Assembly (NCBI RefSeq): GCF_012044895.1
Contig: NZ_CP050695.1
Location: forward strand, 3,688,501-3,752,500
Direction of reading: 5' to 3'
Origin: Aquisalimonas sp. 2447
GTDB taxonomy: Bacteria > Pseudomonadota > Gammaproteobacteria > Nitrococcales > Aquisalimonadaceae
Length of the DNA: 64,000 nt
The notes under the pieces are model-generated. The model was not told the DNA's origin. It did not search any database and worked only from the letters and a program-made list of their open reading frames with translations. Positions 43,579 through 52,296 of the stretch are shown piece after piece; position 1 is the first letter of the stretch, and each line of letters starts with the position of its first letter. Position numbers and translations under genes: made by a program.

Positions 43579-44505
43579 ATGAGCGCCATCGTCCACATCG
43601 GCTACCACAAGACGGGGACAAATTGGTTTCAGCGCCACTTCTACCCGCACGCCAGCAGCCACACCTATATCAGGCGCCCCGTGGTCCGCGACGCGTTGCT
43701 GGATGTTGGCGCGTTCAAGTTCGATCCCTCCCGGGCCGCAGACATTCTGGGTTTGGACGACGGGGTTCCCTCCATACTATGCGAGGAGGAACTCAGCGGT
43801 AACATCCACACCGGAGGTCTTGCAGGTTGCCTGAGCAAAGACATGGCGTACCGGATTCACTCCGTACTGCCGGAAGCAACCGTGGTGATATTCATCCGCA
43901 ATCAGGTCTCCATGATCGCTTCGGCATACAAGCAGTACGTGCGCGAAGGCGGGACTTACAACGCCGAACGCTACCTGAACGCGCCGCGCTACTGGCACAA
44001 CTCCGGCTTCCGTCCGGCCAAGGCGCCCCATTTCACGTTCGACCACTTCGACTACCTGCCGCTGATCCGCCACTACCGCGATGTGTTCGGCGCACACCAG
44101 GTACGTGTATACCCATTTGAACAGTTCGTCACGGACGGAGAGGGATTCGCGCAGCGCTTTGCCGAGGAGCAGGGACTGGAGGTGAACTGGAGCGCTGTAC
44201 GTTACGAGACGGTGAACGCCCCGTATCGTTCCACGGCCTTCCGGCTGGCAAAGATGCTAAACCGATTCACGTACCGGGATGTCGCCTACAAGCGCTACTG
44301 GATCAACGTCCCGGGCCTCTACCGCAAGCAGGGCAAGCTGCTGCGCGCCCTGAACCGCACGCGCCTTGCCGGCAGCAACCTGCCGCCGCACAAACTCCTG
44401 ACTCCGCAGCAGCTCGAACAGATCAACACCCGGTACCGGGATTCCAATCGAACGCTGGCGGAGTTGCTGGAGTTGCCACTGGCTGAACTCGGATACCCCG
44501 TATGA
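43579..44505 (+). CDS. sulfotransferase-like protein 1
   Basis: 308 aa. The PAPS phosphosulfate loop is at the very start, HIGYHKTGTNWFQ, and the 3'-phosphate motif is VVIFIRNQVSMIASAYKQYVREGG, with the Arg and Ser spaced as in sulfotransferases. A C-terminal segment (LTPQQLEQINTRYRDSNRTLAELLELPLAELGYP) resembles those of other glycan sulfotransferases. It would transfer sulfate from PAPS to a sugar hydroxyl. ATG 43579 lies 1 base after the ligase stop (TGACATG). Acceptor unknown. Confidence 0.85.
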   Translation: MSAIVHIGYHKTGTNWFQRHFYPHASSHTYIRRPVVRDALLDVGAFKFDPSRAADILGLDDGVPSILCEEELSGNIHTGGLAGCLSKDMAYRIHSVLPEATVVIFIRNQVSMIASAYKQYVREGGTYNAERYLNAPRYWHNSGFRPAKAPHFTFDHFDYLPLIRHYRDVFGAHQVRVYPFEQFVTDGEGFAQRFAEEQGLEVNWSAVRYETVNAPYRSTAFRLAKMLNRFTYRDVAYKRYWINVPGLYRKQGKLLRALNRTRLAGSNLPPHKLLTPQQLEQINTRYRDSNRTLAELLELPLAELGYPV

Positions 44506-45329
44506 CGACCCGGACATCCCCTGCCACGTCCGGGTTCGGTATTGAGTTTCTGGGATTGCCCGGAAGCGGCAAAAGCACGCTCGCCGGGCACTTCATAGCC
44601 AGCGCGCGACAATCCGGCCTGGCTCTGGACACCGTCCGCGCGGCCGGGCGCCGCGCCATGCGCCAGAGATTGCGCCGATCGCACGCGCGCTTTAGGACAC
44701 TGCTGACCTTCGCCGCCGGAGCCGCATTCCTGCGCTCCGTCTACCCGGTGTCCAAGTACGAGATCGGCGCATACAACCGCTTCTGCATCCTTCACCCGGA
44801 ACTGGCCCATGCCGCGCTCCAGGCCATGTCCTTGCACGCGGCGGACCCCGCCAGGCAGGACAAGGCCGGCAAACTCTGGTTCAAGCATTGTCTGCGGTTC
44901 CAGCTTATCCGCGAAGAACAGGGAGACGCGAACCACGTGGTCGCTCCAGAAGGGTTTCTGCAGAAAGCCCTTTCCCTATTCGGCTACGGCGCAGAACCGA
45001 CCTTGGGGCTGGAGACCTATCTGAAGTTGGCCCCCCTGCCGGCAGCGCTTGCGGTACTCCGGCTGGATCCGACAGAGGCTGCCCGCAGGCTCACTGCGCG
45101 GCCGCGACAGACACCCTACCCCCTGTCGAGCATGCCCCCTGATCAGCAGTTCAGCACACTGGCCCGCTGGGCAGAATTGCAGGAGCGCGTGGCGGCTGAC
45201 GCTGCATCACGAGGCGTCACTGTCATCGACGTCCCTTCGCACAGGGAGTCTTCAGAAGGGGCTCGAATTCTGCTTGAGCAGATCCCGGAGGATGCGCTTT
45301 GCTCACAGGGCAGGGACAAGCGGCCATGA
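44502..45329 (+). CDS. P-loop NTPase of unknown role in the LPS locus
   Basis: 275 aa. The only clear motif is the Walker A loop GIEFLGLPGSGKSTLAGHF near residues 12-30. Its overall look is that of kinase or sulfotransferase-like P-loop proteins, but no DxD, Walker B or PAPS 3' motif is obvious, and I cannot assign a substrate. AAAAGR-like basic residues follow (RRAMRQRLRRSHARFRTLL). It overlaps its neighbours on both sides by 4 bases (ATGA), so it is co-translated with two sulfotransferases, and may supply an activated donor or modify the same glycan. Confidence 0.6.
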   Translation: MTTRTSPATSGFGIEFLGLPGSGKSTLAGHFIASARQSGLALDTVRAAGRRAMRQRLRRSHARFRTLLTFAAGAAFLRSVYPVSKYEIGAYNRFCILHPELAHAALQAMSLHAADPARQDKAGKLWFKHCLRFQLIREEQGDANHVVAPEGFLQKALSLFGYGAEPTLGLETYLKLAPLPAALAVLRLDPTEAARRLTARPRQTPYPLSSMPPDQQFSTLARWAELQERVAADAASRGVTVIDVPSHRESSEGARILLEQIPEDALCSQGRDKRP

Positions 45330-46150
45330 ACACGCCGAAGAAAAAGCTGATCCTGCATCTCGGGCTGCACAAGACCGGCACGACCTACCTGCAGCGCGCG
45401 GTCTGGCCACGGTGGTCCGGCGTTACCTACGTGGGGAAACCGGCGCCGCGACCATTCGCAAACCCCTGGGACGCGCTGGACCAGCTGCCCGGAGACACGT
45501 TCCTGCTATCCAGCGAGGGGCTCACCGGCAGCCTGACCCGTTCTTATCTCCAGGGCGAATCCTGGCTGGCGCTCTGCCGACGGAACCTCGAGACGCTCGC
45601 CGAGCGAATTCGGGGGCGCTTCGACGTGCGCCCGATCCTGTCTCTGCGCTACCCGGAGGCGTGGGCGCTTTCCATCTACAAGCATTACCTGAAGTACGGG
45701 GGCGTGGATGACATCGACGAGTTCTTCGGTGTCGTCGAGGGTCGACCGGCAACCCTGCCTCTTGAGGAACTGCGACTGGAACCACGGCTGGACGTGATCG
45801 CGCACTGCCTGGGTAGACGGCCCTTCACGTTTCACGTGGAGGACATCCGCCACCGGCCAACGGACCTCGGGCGCGATCTTTCGCTATTCTGCGGCGTACC
45901 GACAGAACCAGGGTTCCCTGAGATCTCGTACAACGAAGGCGTGGGACAACGCGGCAAGGCATTCTGCCTTGCCTACAATCGCTGGATCAGCAACCGTGGC
46001 CACAGAGGCACCGGACACCTTGCCCGGACGTCGTCAGGGGCGGTGAGGTGGCTGCGTATCGGTCGAGCACTCGGACTCCTCAAGGGCGAGCAAGCGTTAG
46101 AGCTTCCTGCCGCAATCAGACAGCGACTGGAACTCAACGACCGGAACTGA
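45326..46150 (+). CDS. sulfotransferase-like protein 2
   Basis: 274 aa. The PAPS loop is LILHLGLHKTGTTYLQ and the 3' motif is PILSLRYPEAWALSIYKHYLKYGG. It resembles sulfotransferase 1 in size, in motif form (HxGxHKTGT) and in the conserved tyrosine-rich helix after the Arg, so the two are probably paralogues. ATG 45326 overlaps the P-loop gene stop; AGGGA lies upstream. Confidence 0.83.
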   Translation: MNTPKKKLILHLGLHKTGTTYLQRAVWPRWSGVTYVGKPAPRPFANPWDALDQLPGDTFLLSSEGLTGSLTRSYLQGESWLALCRRNLETLAERIRGRFDVRPILSLRYPEAWALSIYKHYLKYGGVDDIDEFFGVVEGRPATLPLEELRLEPRLDVIAHCLGRRPFTFHVEDIRHRPTDLGRDLSLFCGVPTEPGFPEISYNEGVGQRGKAFCLAYNRWISNRGHRGTGHLARTSSGAVRWLRIGRALGLLKGEQALELPAAIRQRLELNDRN

Positions 46151-46164
46151 AAGGGTGACAGGCA

Positions 46165-46293
46165 TTGAGCGCCCACTCCATCAACCTCGTTGACTGCACG
46201 CTTCAGGACGGCGGCTATCACAACGACTGGAATTTCGATCGTGATCTCGTCGTGCGCGACTCGGAGGCCATGGAAAGGAAAAGACGTTTACTG
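46165..46293 (+). pseudogene. remnant of a DRE-TIM aldolase (4-hydroxy-2-oxovalerate aldolase / HMGL-like)
   Basis: A frame from TTG 46165 reads MSAHSINLVDCTLQDGGYHNDWNFDRDLVV, matching the start of LPS-cluster aldolases of the HMG-CoA lyase-like family (typical NLVDCTLRDGGYYNNWDF), including the metal-binding Asp, with Gln replacing the conserved catalytic Arg of the LRDGG motif. After residue 36 the frame no longer resembles the family, so only the first tenth of the gene is left. It starts 14 bp after sulfotransferase 2. Confidence 0.65.
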
Positions 46294-47056
46294 CGACATC
46301 GAAGCAAGTCTGCATCTACGCCGGCCCTCCGGATGCTCTGCGCGCCTACTCAGCATTTACTGACAAGACGCCCCTGAAGCGATTGAAGATATCGAGATTC
46401 TCCGCTTTCTCGAACTCGGACACGAGGTACGCATGATCGCGGTCTCCCGAAGCTCGGTGGCAGTGGATGCGCCGGAAGACGTGGGTCGCGTGCTCGCTCC
46501 GGGCATCCACCGGGATCTTCTCCCTAATTTTCGCCATCACCGAAATCGGCACCCCAAGTTCATCAGGTTGGCCCGGATTTTCCGTTGTGAACGGCCCCTT
46601 GGCATGGGCAAATCAGTTGGTTACGTTCGTAATTCCCGAGAAGGCCTGTTGTGCCAACTCTTGCGCTCCTGGACACTCGGCCCCGTTACTGGAACCATTA
46701 GGCGAAGTCACCGGTAAAACCGAAAAACGGCGGCTTACGGGCTTTTACTCCAGCCTTGAAAGGCGCTGTCGTGCCAACTCTCACCCTACGCCCCGCCTAA
46801 TCAATGGTTTATCGCTGCGGCCTATGAACTTCGGGGCACCGCAGCCGAATACGTCATCAGTGGTATAGGCCTTATGGACCGTCACAAGTACCTGAACACG
46901 GAGTTCGTCAAGGGACAAAAAATGAAAGCTCATCTCTATGCTGATGAGAGATTGCTGCGACTGTTGTCGAATCGCTACCGCACATTGACAACAGAGACGG
47001 AGTTGATACACATCGTGTCACCCGTTTCAGACAGCAGTCACGCTCACGCCTGATCC
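46294..47056. other. decayed or unassigned region between sulfotransferase operons
   Basis: About 760 bp with no intact gene. Short open stretches occur: EAIEDIEILRFLELGHEVRMIAVS near 46376-46450, and, ending at 47053, a frame containing NQWFIAAAYELRGTAAEYVISG then LMDRHKYLNTEFVKGQKMKAHLY. I do not recognise either. Base composition is more AT-rich than the flanks. The decameric TGCCAACTCT occurs near 46651 and 46770. It is most simply the wreck of one or more glycan genes that followed sulfotransferase 2. Confidence 0.5.
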
Positions 47057-47725
47057 CTACCACAGCCGGTCGAGACTCGACCGAACCGGTTGTATCGACT
47101 CGAAAGAATACCCAAAAATCTTTAGGTCCTTATGGAAGAGGGTCGCCACCATCTCCACATGCCGCTCACTGTAGAGGTTACGGTAATCGCTCTCGGTGTT
47201 CTTCGAACGGTTCGTGTGCTCCAGCTCAACAGAAACCCCGAGCAGCTGCGACACCCGCTCCAGGTGGCCCTGAAAGCACTCGTACCTGCCGACAAGCGCG
47301 GCGCCGTAGACCTGTTCGCCCCCCGCGAAGAAATCAATCTGTGGCTTCATGAGCGCAAGGCCTGCCAGCCAAGTGTCGCCGTCGTACGCTCGCTCGACGT
47401 AATCCTGGAATGTCCCCAGTTGCGGAATATCGCGACGGGAACGCCGCTTGTCAACGAGATAGTAGTAACTTGACGCCATCCGATCCCATGGGTCTCTGAC
47501 AAAGCCAAACAGGGTAAAGGATTCCAGAGAACGGACGTTGCGTCGAAACAGGGACGCGCGCTTTCTCCAGTAACGACCAAACTCCCCCGCGGTCTCGTGT
47601 TTGGTGCCGGACCGCTTGAGATCCTTCCTGTTGCCAGGCAACCGCTTTAGGGCATTGGCAATGCTCGTGCCCGCCACCTTGGGAACATGAACGAACACGA
47701 AACAATACCTATCATTCACAACCAT
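47057..47725 (-). CDS. sulfotransferase family 2-like protein 3
   Basis: 222 aa. The PAPS loop is FVHVPKVAGTSIANAL and the 3' motif is FTLFGFVRDPWDRMASSYYYLV, the pattern of carbohydrate sulfotransferases such as chondroitin/heparan-type (HxPKxGG/A-T-S; FVRDPWxR..SxY). A conserved GRYEC and final YSF element also fit. It is the last gene of a leftward three-gene unit (sulfotransferase 4, pyruvyl transferase, this gene). Confidence 0.87.
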   Translation of the reverse strand: MVVNDRYCFVFVHVPKVAGTSIANALKRLPGNRKDLKRSGTKHETAGEFGRYWRKRASLFRRNVRSLESFTLFGFVRDPWDRMASSYYYLVDKRRSRRDIPQLGTFQDYVERAYDGDTWLAGLALMKPQIDFFAGGEQVYGAALVGRYECFQGHLERVSQLLGVSVELEHTNRSKNTESDYRNLYSERHVEMVATLFHKDLKIFGYSFESIQPVRSSLDRLW

Positions 47726-47746
47726 GGGATATGCGCTCTTGCGGCC

Positions 47747-48721
47747 TCATTGGGTGACGCTCATTGTCACATCGAACAGGTCGTCGATGGACGCTTCAGC
47801 GGTTGCTAGGTATTCGTTGATCCGCCGCAACTCCTGATCCGAGTAACCGGGAGACTCTGTCGACGGAGCTGTTGTAACAAGGCGCTCACGATTAATACCC
47901 ACATCGAATAATAGGGCTTCCGACTTCCAGGTATTCGACGAAATGACGAAAACGGGAACCCCTGCCCTAAGGCAGAAACAGAAAGCATGGAAACGGCCTG
48001 TCACCACATACGGAGCACTCGCGAGGAATGAGCCAAAGGAAGAAAAATCCGCGATGGAACAGAGGCCGGCTCCCGCTGTTGGTACTCGAGAAAAAAACCT
48101 CCGCAAAAAACTTCGGCGCGGATAATAACGCGCACACCCGCCACCCCCCTTCTTCATGGTAACGAATATGCCGCTCGCCTTTGCAGCCCAAGCCTCTACT
48201 TTTTGATTATCTCTCTTGTTAACAGAATCGACAAAAACTGGATTTTTCCTTTCGGGACTCCAGTGCGGCATCGACTGATAAAGAGAGAAATCAGGGCAGA
48301 GAGACGCCTCTATTCCGAAAAGCGCCATCTCCTTTACGGAGTACGATTCTCGAGCCCAGACACCGGAAAAATCCCCGATATCCCGCATGATTCGCTCGGA
48401 GTTGGACTGTACCGTGCAGTTCACGAGGAAGCCCGGAATTCCGTGCTTGCGGCAGTATGGACCAATCCTGGCCAGACTGGCTGCCCGCTCGGAAGAGTGA
48501 TGGATACTTCCCTCGCCGTTCACAAGCACGACATCGGCGGCTTTGATCGCCGCTAGCGCGTCCGCGTCTTCTTCCCAGCCCCGACCCACCGGGTGACGAT
48601 AGACAATCTCGCCACCACGTCGGGTAACGGAATCCTCGATTGTCTTGATCACCGCATCACACCCGAAATGCCCCGATGAGGACGTGTCGTTGAACAGCGC
48701 TACCTTAGTTGGCAATCCCAT
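47747..48721 (-). CDS. polysaccharide pyruvyl transferase family protein
   Basis: 324 aa. The family C-terminal signature is seen in VVTGRFHAFCFCLRAGVPVFVISSNTWKSEALLFD, and the N-terminal half has SGHFGCDAVIKTIEDSVTRRGGEI and ADVVLVNGEGSIHHSSERA. Such enzymes transfer pyruvate from PEP to a sugar as a ketal, adding a negative charge; some members are sulfonate or nucleotide-sugar related. The gene is distinctly more AT-rich than its surroundings, which suggests a separate origin. It lies between two sulfotransferase genes. Confidence 0.87.
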   Translation of the reverse strand: MGLPTKVALFNDTSSSGHFGCDAVIKTIEDSVTRRGGEIVYRHPVGRGWEEDADALAAIKAADVVLVNGEGSIHHSSERAASLARIGPYCRKHGIPGFLVNCTVQSNSERIMRDIGDFSGVWARESYSVKEMALFGIEASLCPDFSLYQSMPHWSPERKNPVFVDSVNKRDNQKVEAWAAKASGIFVTMKKGGGGCARYYPRRSFLRRFFSRVPTAGAGLCSIADFSSFGSFLASAPYVVTGRFHAFCFCLRAGVPVFVISSNTWKSEALLFDVGINRERLVTTAPSTESPGYSDQELRRINEYLATAEASIDDLFDVTMSVTQ

Positions 48722-48736
48722 ACGCGATGATCTTTT

Positions 48737-49495
48737 CTAGGAGTCCCTGCCTACGGCGGACCAAGAGGGAGTGTCGCCATACCGGAAGGTCTCGAAATCC
48801 ACCGCGTACAGGCGCCGCACGATATCCAGACTTTCCGGGCAATATACGTTCGTCAACTGATCTTGGGCCTGGGTTCTGTGTGGATCCCACGTGTCCGACA
48901 GGGTATCGGCCGCCCCGTCATGAATACTTTCCGCGAGCGCACCATAGTCACTCTCGAAACGCTCGACACGCCCAACAAAATCAAGCTGATGTACCGGTAA
49001 GGGAACAAATGCAACCTGAGGAAACCAGTGGGGGTCCGCATACAGTCCGTTCTCATCGAGATACCTGCAGAATTCCAGAAAAGTCATTGGTTCTGACAAC
49101 CGCTTCTGGTATCCAGCTAACACTGCCGACTGTCGCCCCTTCAGCCTAGCGACTTTGTCCAAGTATGCCGACGCTATCCGCGCGTACGGATCCCTGACAA
49201 AAGTAAACAGGAAGTAGTGCTCTTCCAGGTGCGCCACCTCGTCCCCGGTCAGGTCGCTGCCACGCATAAACGAACGCTTGGCGTCATCGGCGTTATCGAT
49301 TGCGGGGTCTTTCTGCCGGGCGAGCCGGTAACAGATCGTCGAATTCGCGGCCTTGGGGATGCGGAAGTAGATGAAGCCGCGCTCACGGTCCACGGCCATG
49401 CGGCGGTCGACATGGTCCATGACGAAATCCGACCTGGATGGGTACGTCCTGTGAAAAGGGGTGCGGCGGAGGCGCCAGTTTTTGAGCAGTCGCAT
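48737..49495 (-). CDS. sulfotransferase family 2-like protein 4
   Basis: 252 aa. The PAPS loop is FIYFRIPKAANSTICYRLA and the 3' motif is LFTFVRDPYARIASAYLDKV. The IPKAANST form is that of bacterial and eukaryotic carbohydrate sulfotransferases. The middle contains FLEFCRYLDENGLYADPHWFPQ, a conserved acceptor-side pattern, and FVGRVERFE. It is the first gene of the leftward unit. A 137-bp gap upstream separates it from the rightward unknown gene at 49633 and must hold both promoters. Confidence 0.87.
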   Translation of the reverse strand: MRLLKNWRLRRTPFHRTYPSRSDFVMDHVDRRMAVDRERGFIYFRIPKAANSTICYRLARQKDPAIDNADDAKRSFMRGSDLTGDEVAHLEEHYFLFTFVRDPYARIASAYLDKVARLKGRQSAVLAGYQKRLSEPMTFLEFCRYLDENGLYADPHWFPQVAFVPLPVHQLDFVGRVERFESDYGALAESIHDGAADTLSDTWDPHRTQAQDQLTNVYCPESLDIVRRLYAVDFETFRYGDTPSWSAVGRDS

Positions 49496-49632
49496 GGGCT
49501 CTCGTCGTTCCTGCCGAAGCGCGGCAATTCAGTGGCGTCGATGGTACCGGCACCTTGCAATGATTTCACTAGCGGGGCATGGTTGCGCCACTGTCCCGAC
49601 CCGATCGTGGACGCGTTCCTGGAGCGCCGCCC

Positions 49633-50394
49633 GTGAAACGGCCCGACATTCTGACCAGCCGGGGCCGCACGTTGCTGCGGAGTCGCCTTTCCCGTGTCAT
49701 TGCCCGCACGGTCGGACGCATTGCCGACGGTGAGCGCGAGGCGCAGTGGGCGCGCGAGCACACACGCATGCGCGATGAGGTGGTCGCTCCGGCGAGCACC
49801 GAGCCCCAGCGGGCGCGCCACAAGGATCTTGAAACCCACATCGACTCCCTCCGCCCGGAGTTCACCGGCCGCTCCGAGCTGGCGCTGCACCATGCGCGGC
49901 TGTGCGTGAAGGCCCGCCGGGGGCTCGACCCGGTGGATACCATTGATGAGTTCCTGCATCTGTGGCAGGCGCAGTCCGATCATCTCGTACAGGCGCTTAA
50001 CTCACGCTGGCTGCTCTCGGCTGTGGATACGTTCGCCGATTACGGCACTCCACAACAACGAGCCATCGCCGGCATGCTCACCGCGTACTTCAATGCCCTG
50101 AAGATGGCCGAGACGGAGAACGCCACGCTCCACGGCATCCCAGGCAAGGACGCGCTGGCGAACGCGCCGGAGCCGGATCCGGAGGATTTCTGGGACGGTA
50201 TCGAGGGGTTCCGGTTCCACAATGGAGACATGCTGCGCAATCTGATTGAGCGCATGGACCGCATCGCTCGCGACGATGTGGCGCTGCACGCGATTTTCCG
50301 CACCCTGGTGGAGCGTGCCTACGAGTACAACTCCCCGCTCGGGCGGATGATGCGGGCGAACCGCCACTTCGGCGACGGTCCCTGGCCCAAGTAG
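49633..50394 (+). CDS. hypothetical protein, 253 aa, in the LPS locus
   Basis: Not recognised. From GTG 49633 (GGAG 8 bases upstream) the protein begins MKRPDILTSRGRTLLRSRLS and is helical and charged throughout, rich in Arg, Glu and His. Later segments include ALHHARLCVKARRGLDPVDTIDEFLHLWQ, AQSDHLVQALNSRWLLSAVDTFADYGTPQQRAIAGMLTAYFNALKMAETE and a D/P-rich EPDPEDFWDGIEGFRFHNGDMLRNLIERMD. There is no signal peptide or membrane helix. Long helices suggest a coiled-coil or helical-bundle partner rather than an enzyme. Codon use matches neighbours. Confidence 0.6.
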   Translation: MKRPDILTSRGRTLLRSRLSRVIARTVGRIADGEREAQWAREHTRMRDEVVAPASTEPQRARHKDLETHIDSLRPEFTGRSELALHHARLCVKARRGLDPVDTIDEFLHLWQAQSDHLVQALNSRWLLSAVDTFADYGTPQQRAIAGMLTAYFNALKMAETENATLHGIPGKDALANAPEPDPEDFWDGIEGFRFHNGDMLRNLIERMDRIARDDVALHAIFRTLVERAYEYNSPLGRMMRANRHFGDGPWPK

Positions 50395-50407
50395 TCGCGC
50401 ACCGGGC

Positions 50408-51043
50408 TCAGGCGGGCTGCCCTTCCTTGAGGGGAGCGACGGCCTGCTGGGCTGCCGCGTTGGCCGCCTGTTCGAGCGCATCCCGGGAGAACCCACCGCC
50501 GTTCTGGAAACGCCGGTACCAGTGCAGATGCACCCAGCGCACGTCGGCCACCACTCCATCCAGGTTCAGGAAATGCGCCAGCGCGAAGCGGTGGTGGCCT
50601 TCCCAGGCCTTGACGAACCGCCCATGGCGGTCGACGGCCACCCCGATCTGGTTATCACTAACCTCGGCCCGATATCCCTGCTCCTGCAGATTGCGACACA
50701 GGCCGCCGTAGTTGCTCATGTAGTAGTCGATGCGCCGGTCAGCGTGGGCACGCGCTGCTGGTTCATCACGCCCGCGCTCGATGTAGTACTGCACGAGCGG
50801 CTCGTAGCAGGAATCGGCGTCGAAACCGTTCCGGTACAGCGTCGCCATCAAGCGGTAGGTGGGATGCTCGGGCACAGGGAAGACCCTGCGATCCCAGCCA
50901 CCACGGCGCAGCATCGGGTGCAGCCCGAGCCCGTTCCAGGCAAACAGCGCCTTGGCCGAGCGGGTCCGCCGGGAGAAGACAGTCTCGACACAGCGAGGGG
51001 GAATTTCGACCTGGGGGTACTCACGCACGTAGTGATGCTCCAC
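50408..51043 (-). CDS. ParB-like-domain protein in the LPS locus
   Basis: 211 aa. The C-terminal half holds QIGVAVDRHGRFVKAWEGHHRFALAHFLNLDGVVADV, close in pattern to the ParB N-terminal (sulfiredoxin-like) fold with its GxHR loop; here EGHHR. In known families this loop binds CTP or another nucleotide. The first 60 residues are basic and aromatic. Its position in a glycan cluster points away from chromosome partitioning and toward a nucleotide-dependent or phosphotransfer role, which is an inference. It lies 35 bp downstream of a GT4 gene. Confidence 0.6.
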   Translation of the reverse strand: MEHHYVREYPQVEIPPRCVETVFSRRTRSAKALFAWNGLGLHPMLRRGGWDRRVFPVPEHPTYRLMATLYRNGFDADSCYEPLVQYYIERGRDEPAARAHADRRIDYYMSNYGGLCRNLQEQGYRAEVSDNQIGVAVDRHGRFVKAWEGHHRFALAHFLNLDGVVADVRWVHLHWYRRFQNGGGFSRDALEQAANAAAQQAVAPLKEGQPA

Positions 51044-51078
51044 GACTTACGCCGGCGCCTGTTCGCCGGTGGCGCAGT

Positions 51079-52188
51079 CTACCCACTCCGAACGCGGGCG
51101 TGAATCTCGGTGAGTATGGCTTCGTAACCGGCGGCGTTTCGCTCCATGGTGTACTCGGCCGTTGCCTCCTGCAGCGTGGCTGCCGGCAGCGGTGCGTCCA
51201 GGGTATGCCGAATGGCCTCGGCCATGGCCTGAGCGTCTCCGGGTGGCGTGAGGCACCCGTACCGCCCCCCTTGAAGGATCTCCTGCGGCCCACTGGGGCA
51301 ATCAGTGGACACCACCGGCGTGCCAAGCGCCAACGCCTCCGTGAGCACATTGGGCGAGCCTTCCCAAAGCGACGAGAGGACGAACAGGCTGGCATGCTTC
51401 ATCCACGGGTAAGGGTTTTCCACGAAGCCCGGCAAGGCCACGTCATCCACGACACCCATGGACCGCGCCTGCGCGCCGAGTGCACCCTCGAGATGCCCCG
51501 TGCCGAGGATGATCAACCGAACCTCGCGATCGCTCCTGACGCGGGCGAAGGCATCAACCAGGGTCGCGAAATCCTTCTGCCGCCGTAGTCCCCCGGCACC
51601 CAGCAACACTGGCGGCTCGCCGGGCATCAGCCATGAATGAGGCGGTTCGCCCGTGGCTGCACCATGAAAATCCGGCGTGATCACGGGGTTGCGCACGAGG
51701 AAGATCTTCGCAGCGGGCACCCCGGTGATATCGGCAATGTCGTCCCGGACCCCGGTGGAGTTGGCGACGATACCGTCCGCAGCAGCATAGATCCGCCGCA
51801 GCGCGCGATAGGTTCGCCAGCGCTTCCACTTGCTTCGTTCGGCGAGACGGCGCGAGATGGTGGTTCCCGGCCGTACGATCACGCGCACGTTGGAGCGGCT
51901 GCGGCGCCTCGCCGCAAGCGCCGACGCCGCATCGTCATCCTTGCCGACGATGACGAAATCGCACTGTTCATCCGCCATGTACGTTGCAAGCGCACGGCGC
52001 CGGGCCCGGGAACCCATGGGCAGCGGTCGACGGCGAATGGATTCAGGCAGACCATCCAGGAAGGCGCCATCCGCCGGACACAGGTAGTCCACCTCGTGAC
52101 CACGCTCGGCGAGACCGCGGGCGGTGTTGATCAGCATGCGCTCGACACCCCCCTGCCCGTACTGGGAAAGGAAAAACGCGATCTTCAT
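51079..52188 (-). CDS. GT4 glycosyltransferase A
   Basis: 369 aa. The N-terminus MKIAFFLSQYGQGGVERMLINTARGLAERGHEV is the standard acceptor-domain start of GT4. The donor domain has GAGGLRRQKDFATLVDAFARV, LIILGTGHLEGALGAQAR and the EX7E region LSSLWEGSPNVLTEALALGTPVVSTDCPSGPQEIL, with retaining catalysis. Upstream in-frame starts exist but MKIAFF fits the fold. It shares unusually high similarity of this donor region with GT4 B and GT4 C, so the three are paralogues. It is the first gene of the leftward pair with the ParB-like gene. Confidence 0.92.
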   Translation of the reverse strand: MKIAFFLSQYGQGGVERMLINTARGLAERGHEVDYLCPADGAFLDGLPESIRRRPLPMGSRARRRALATYMADEQCDFVIVGKDDDAASALAARRRSRSNVRVIVRPGTTISRRLAERSKWKRWRTYRALRRIYAAADGIVANSTGVRDDIADITGVPAAKIFLVRNPVITPDFHGAATGEPPHSWLMPGEPPVLLGAGGLRRQKDFATLVDAFARVRSDREVRLIILGTGHLEGALGAQARSMGVVDDVALPGFVENPYPWMKHASLFVLSSLWEGSPNVLTEALALGTPVVSTDCPSGPQEILQGGRYGCLTPPGDAQAMAEAIRHTLDAPLPAATLQEATAEYTMERNAAGYEAILTEIHARVRSG

Positions 52189-52296
52189 GGGTGTGCTATT
52201 CTCTGAGCCCTTCGCGCTACCAGCGGGGTCGCCCAGCCTAGCAGGCCAGGCTCCGGAGAACACGCACAACGTCTGCCCCACGCCCGCGGGAACGGA

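Noticed and set aside
46346-46868. Intact short genes in the tract after the aldolase remnant
   Set aside because: The open stretches are short, lack convincing binding sites and have codon use unlike real genes; they overlap in several frames as decayed sequence does.
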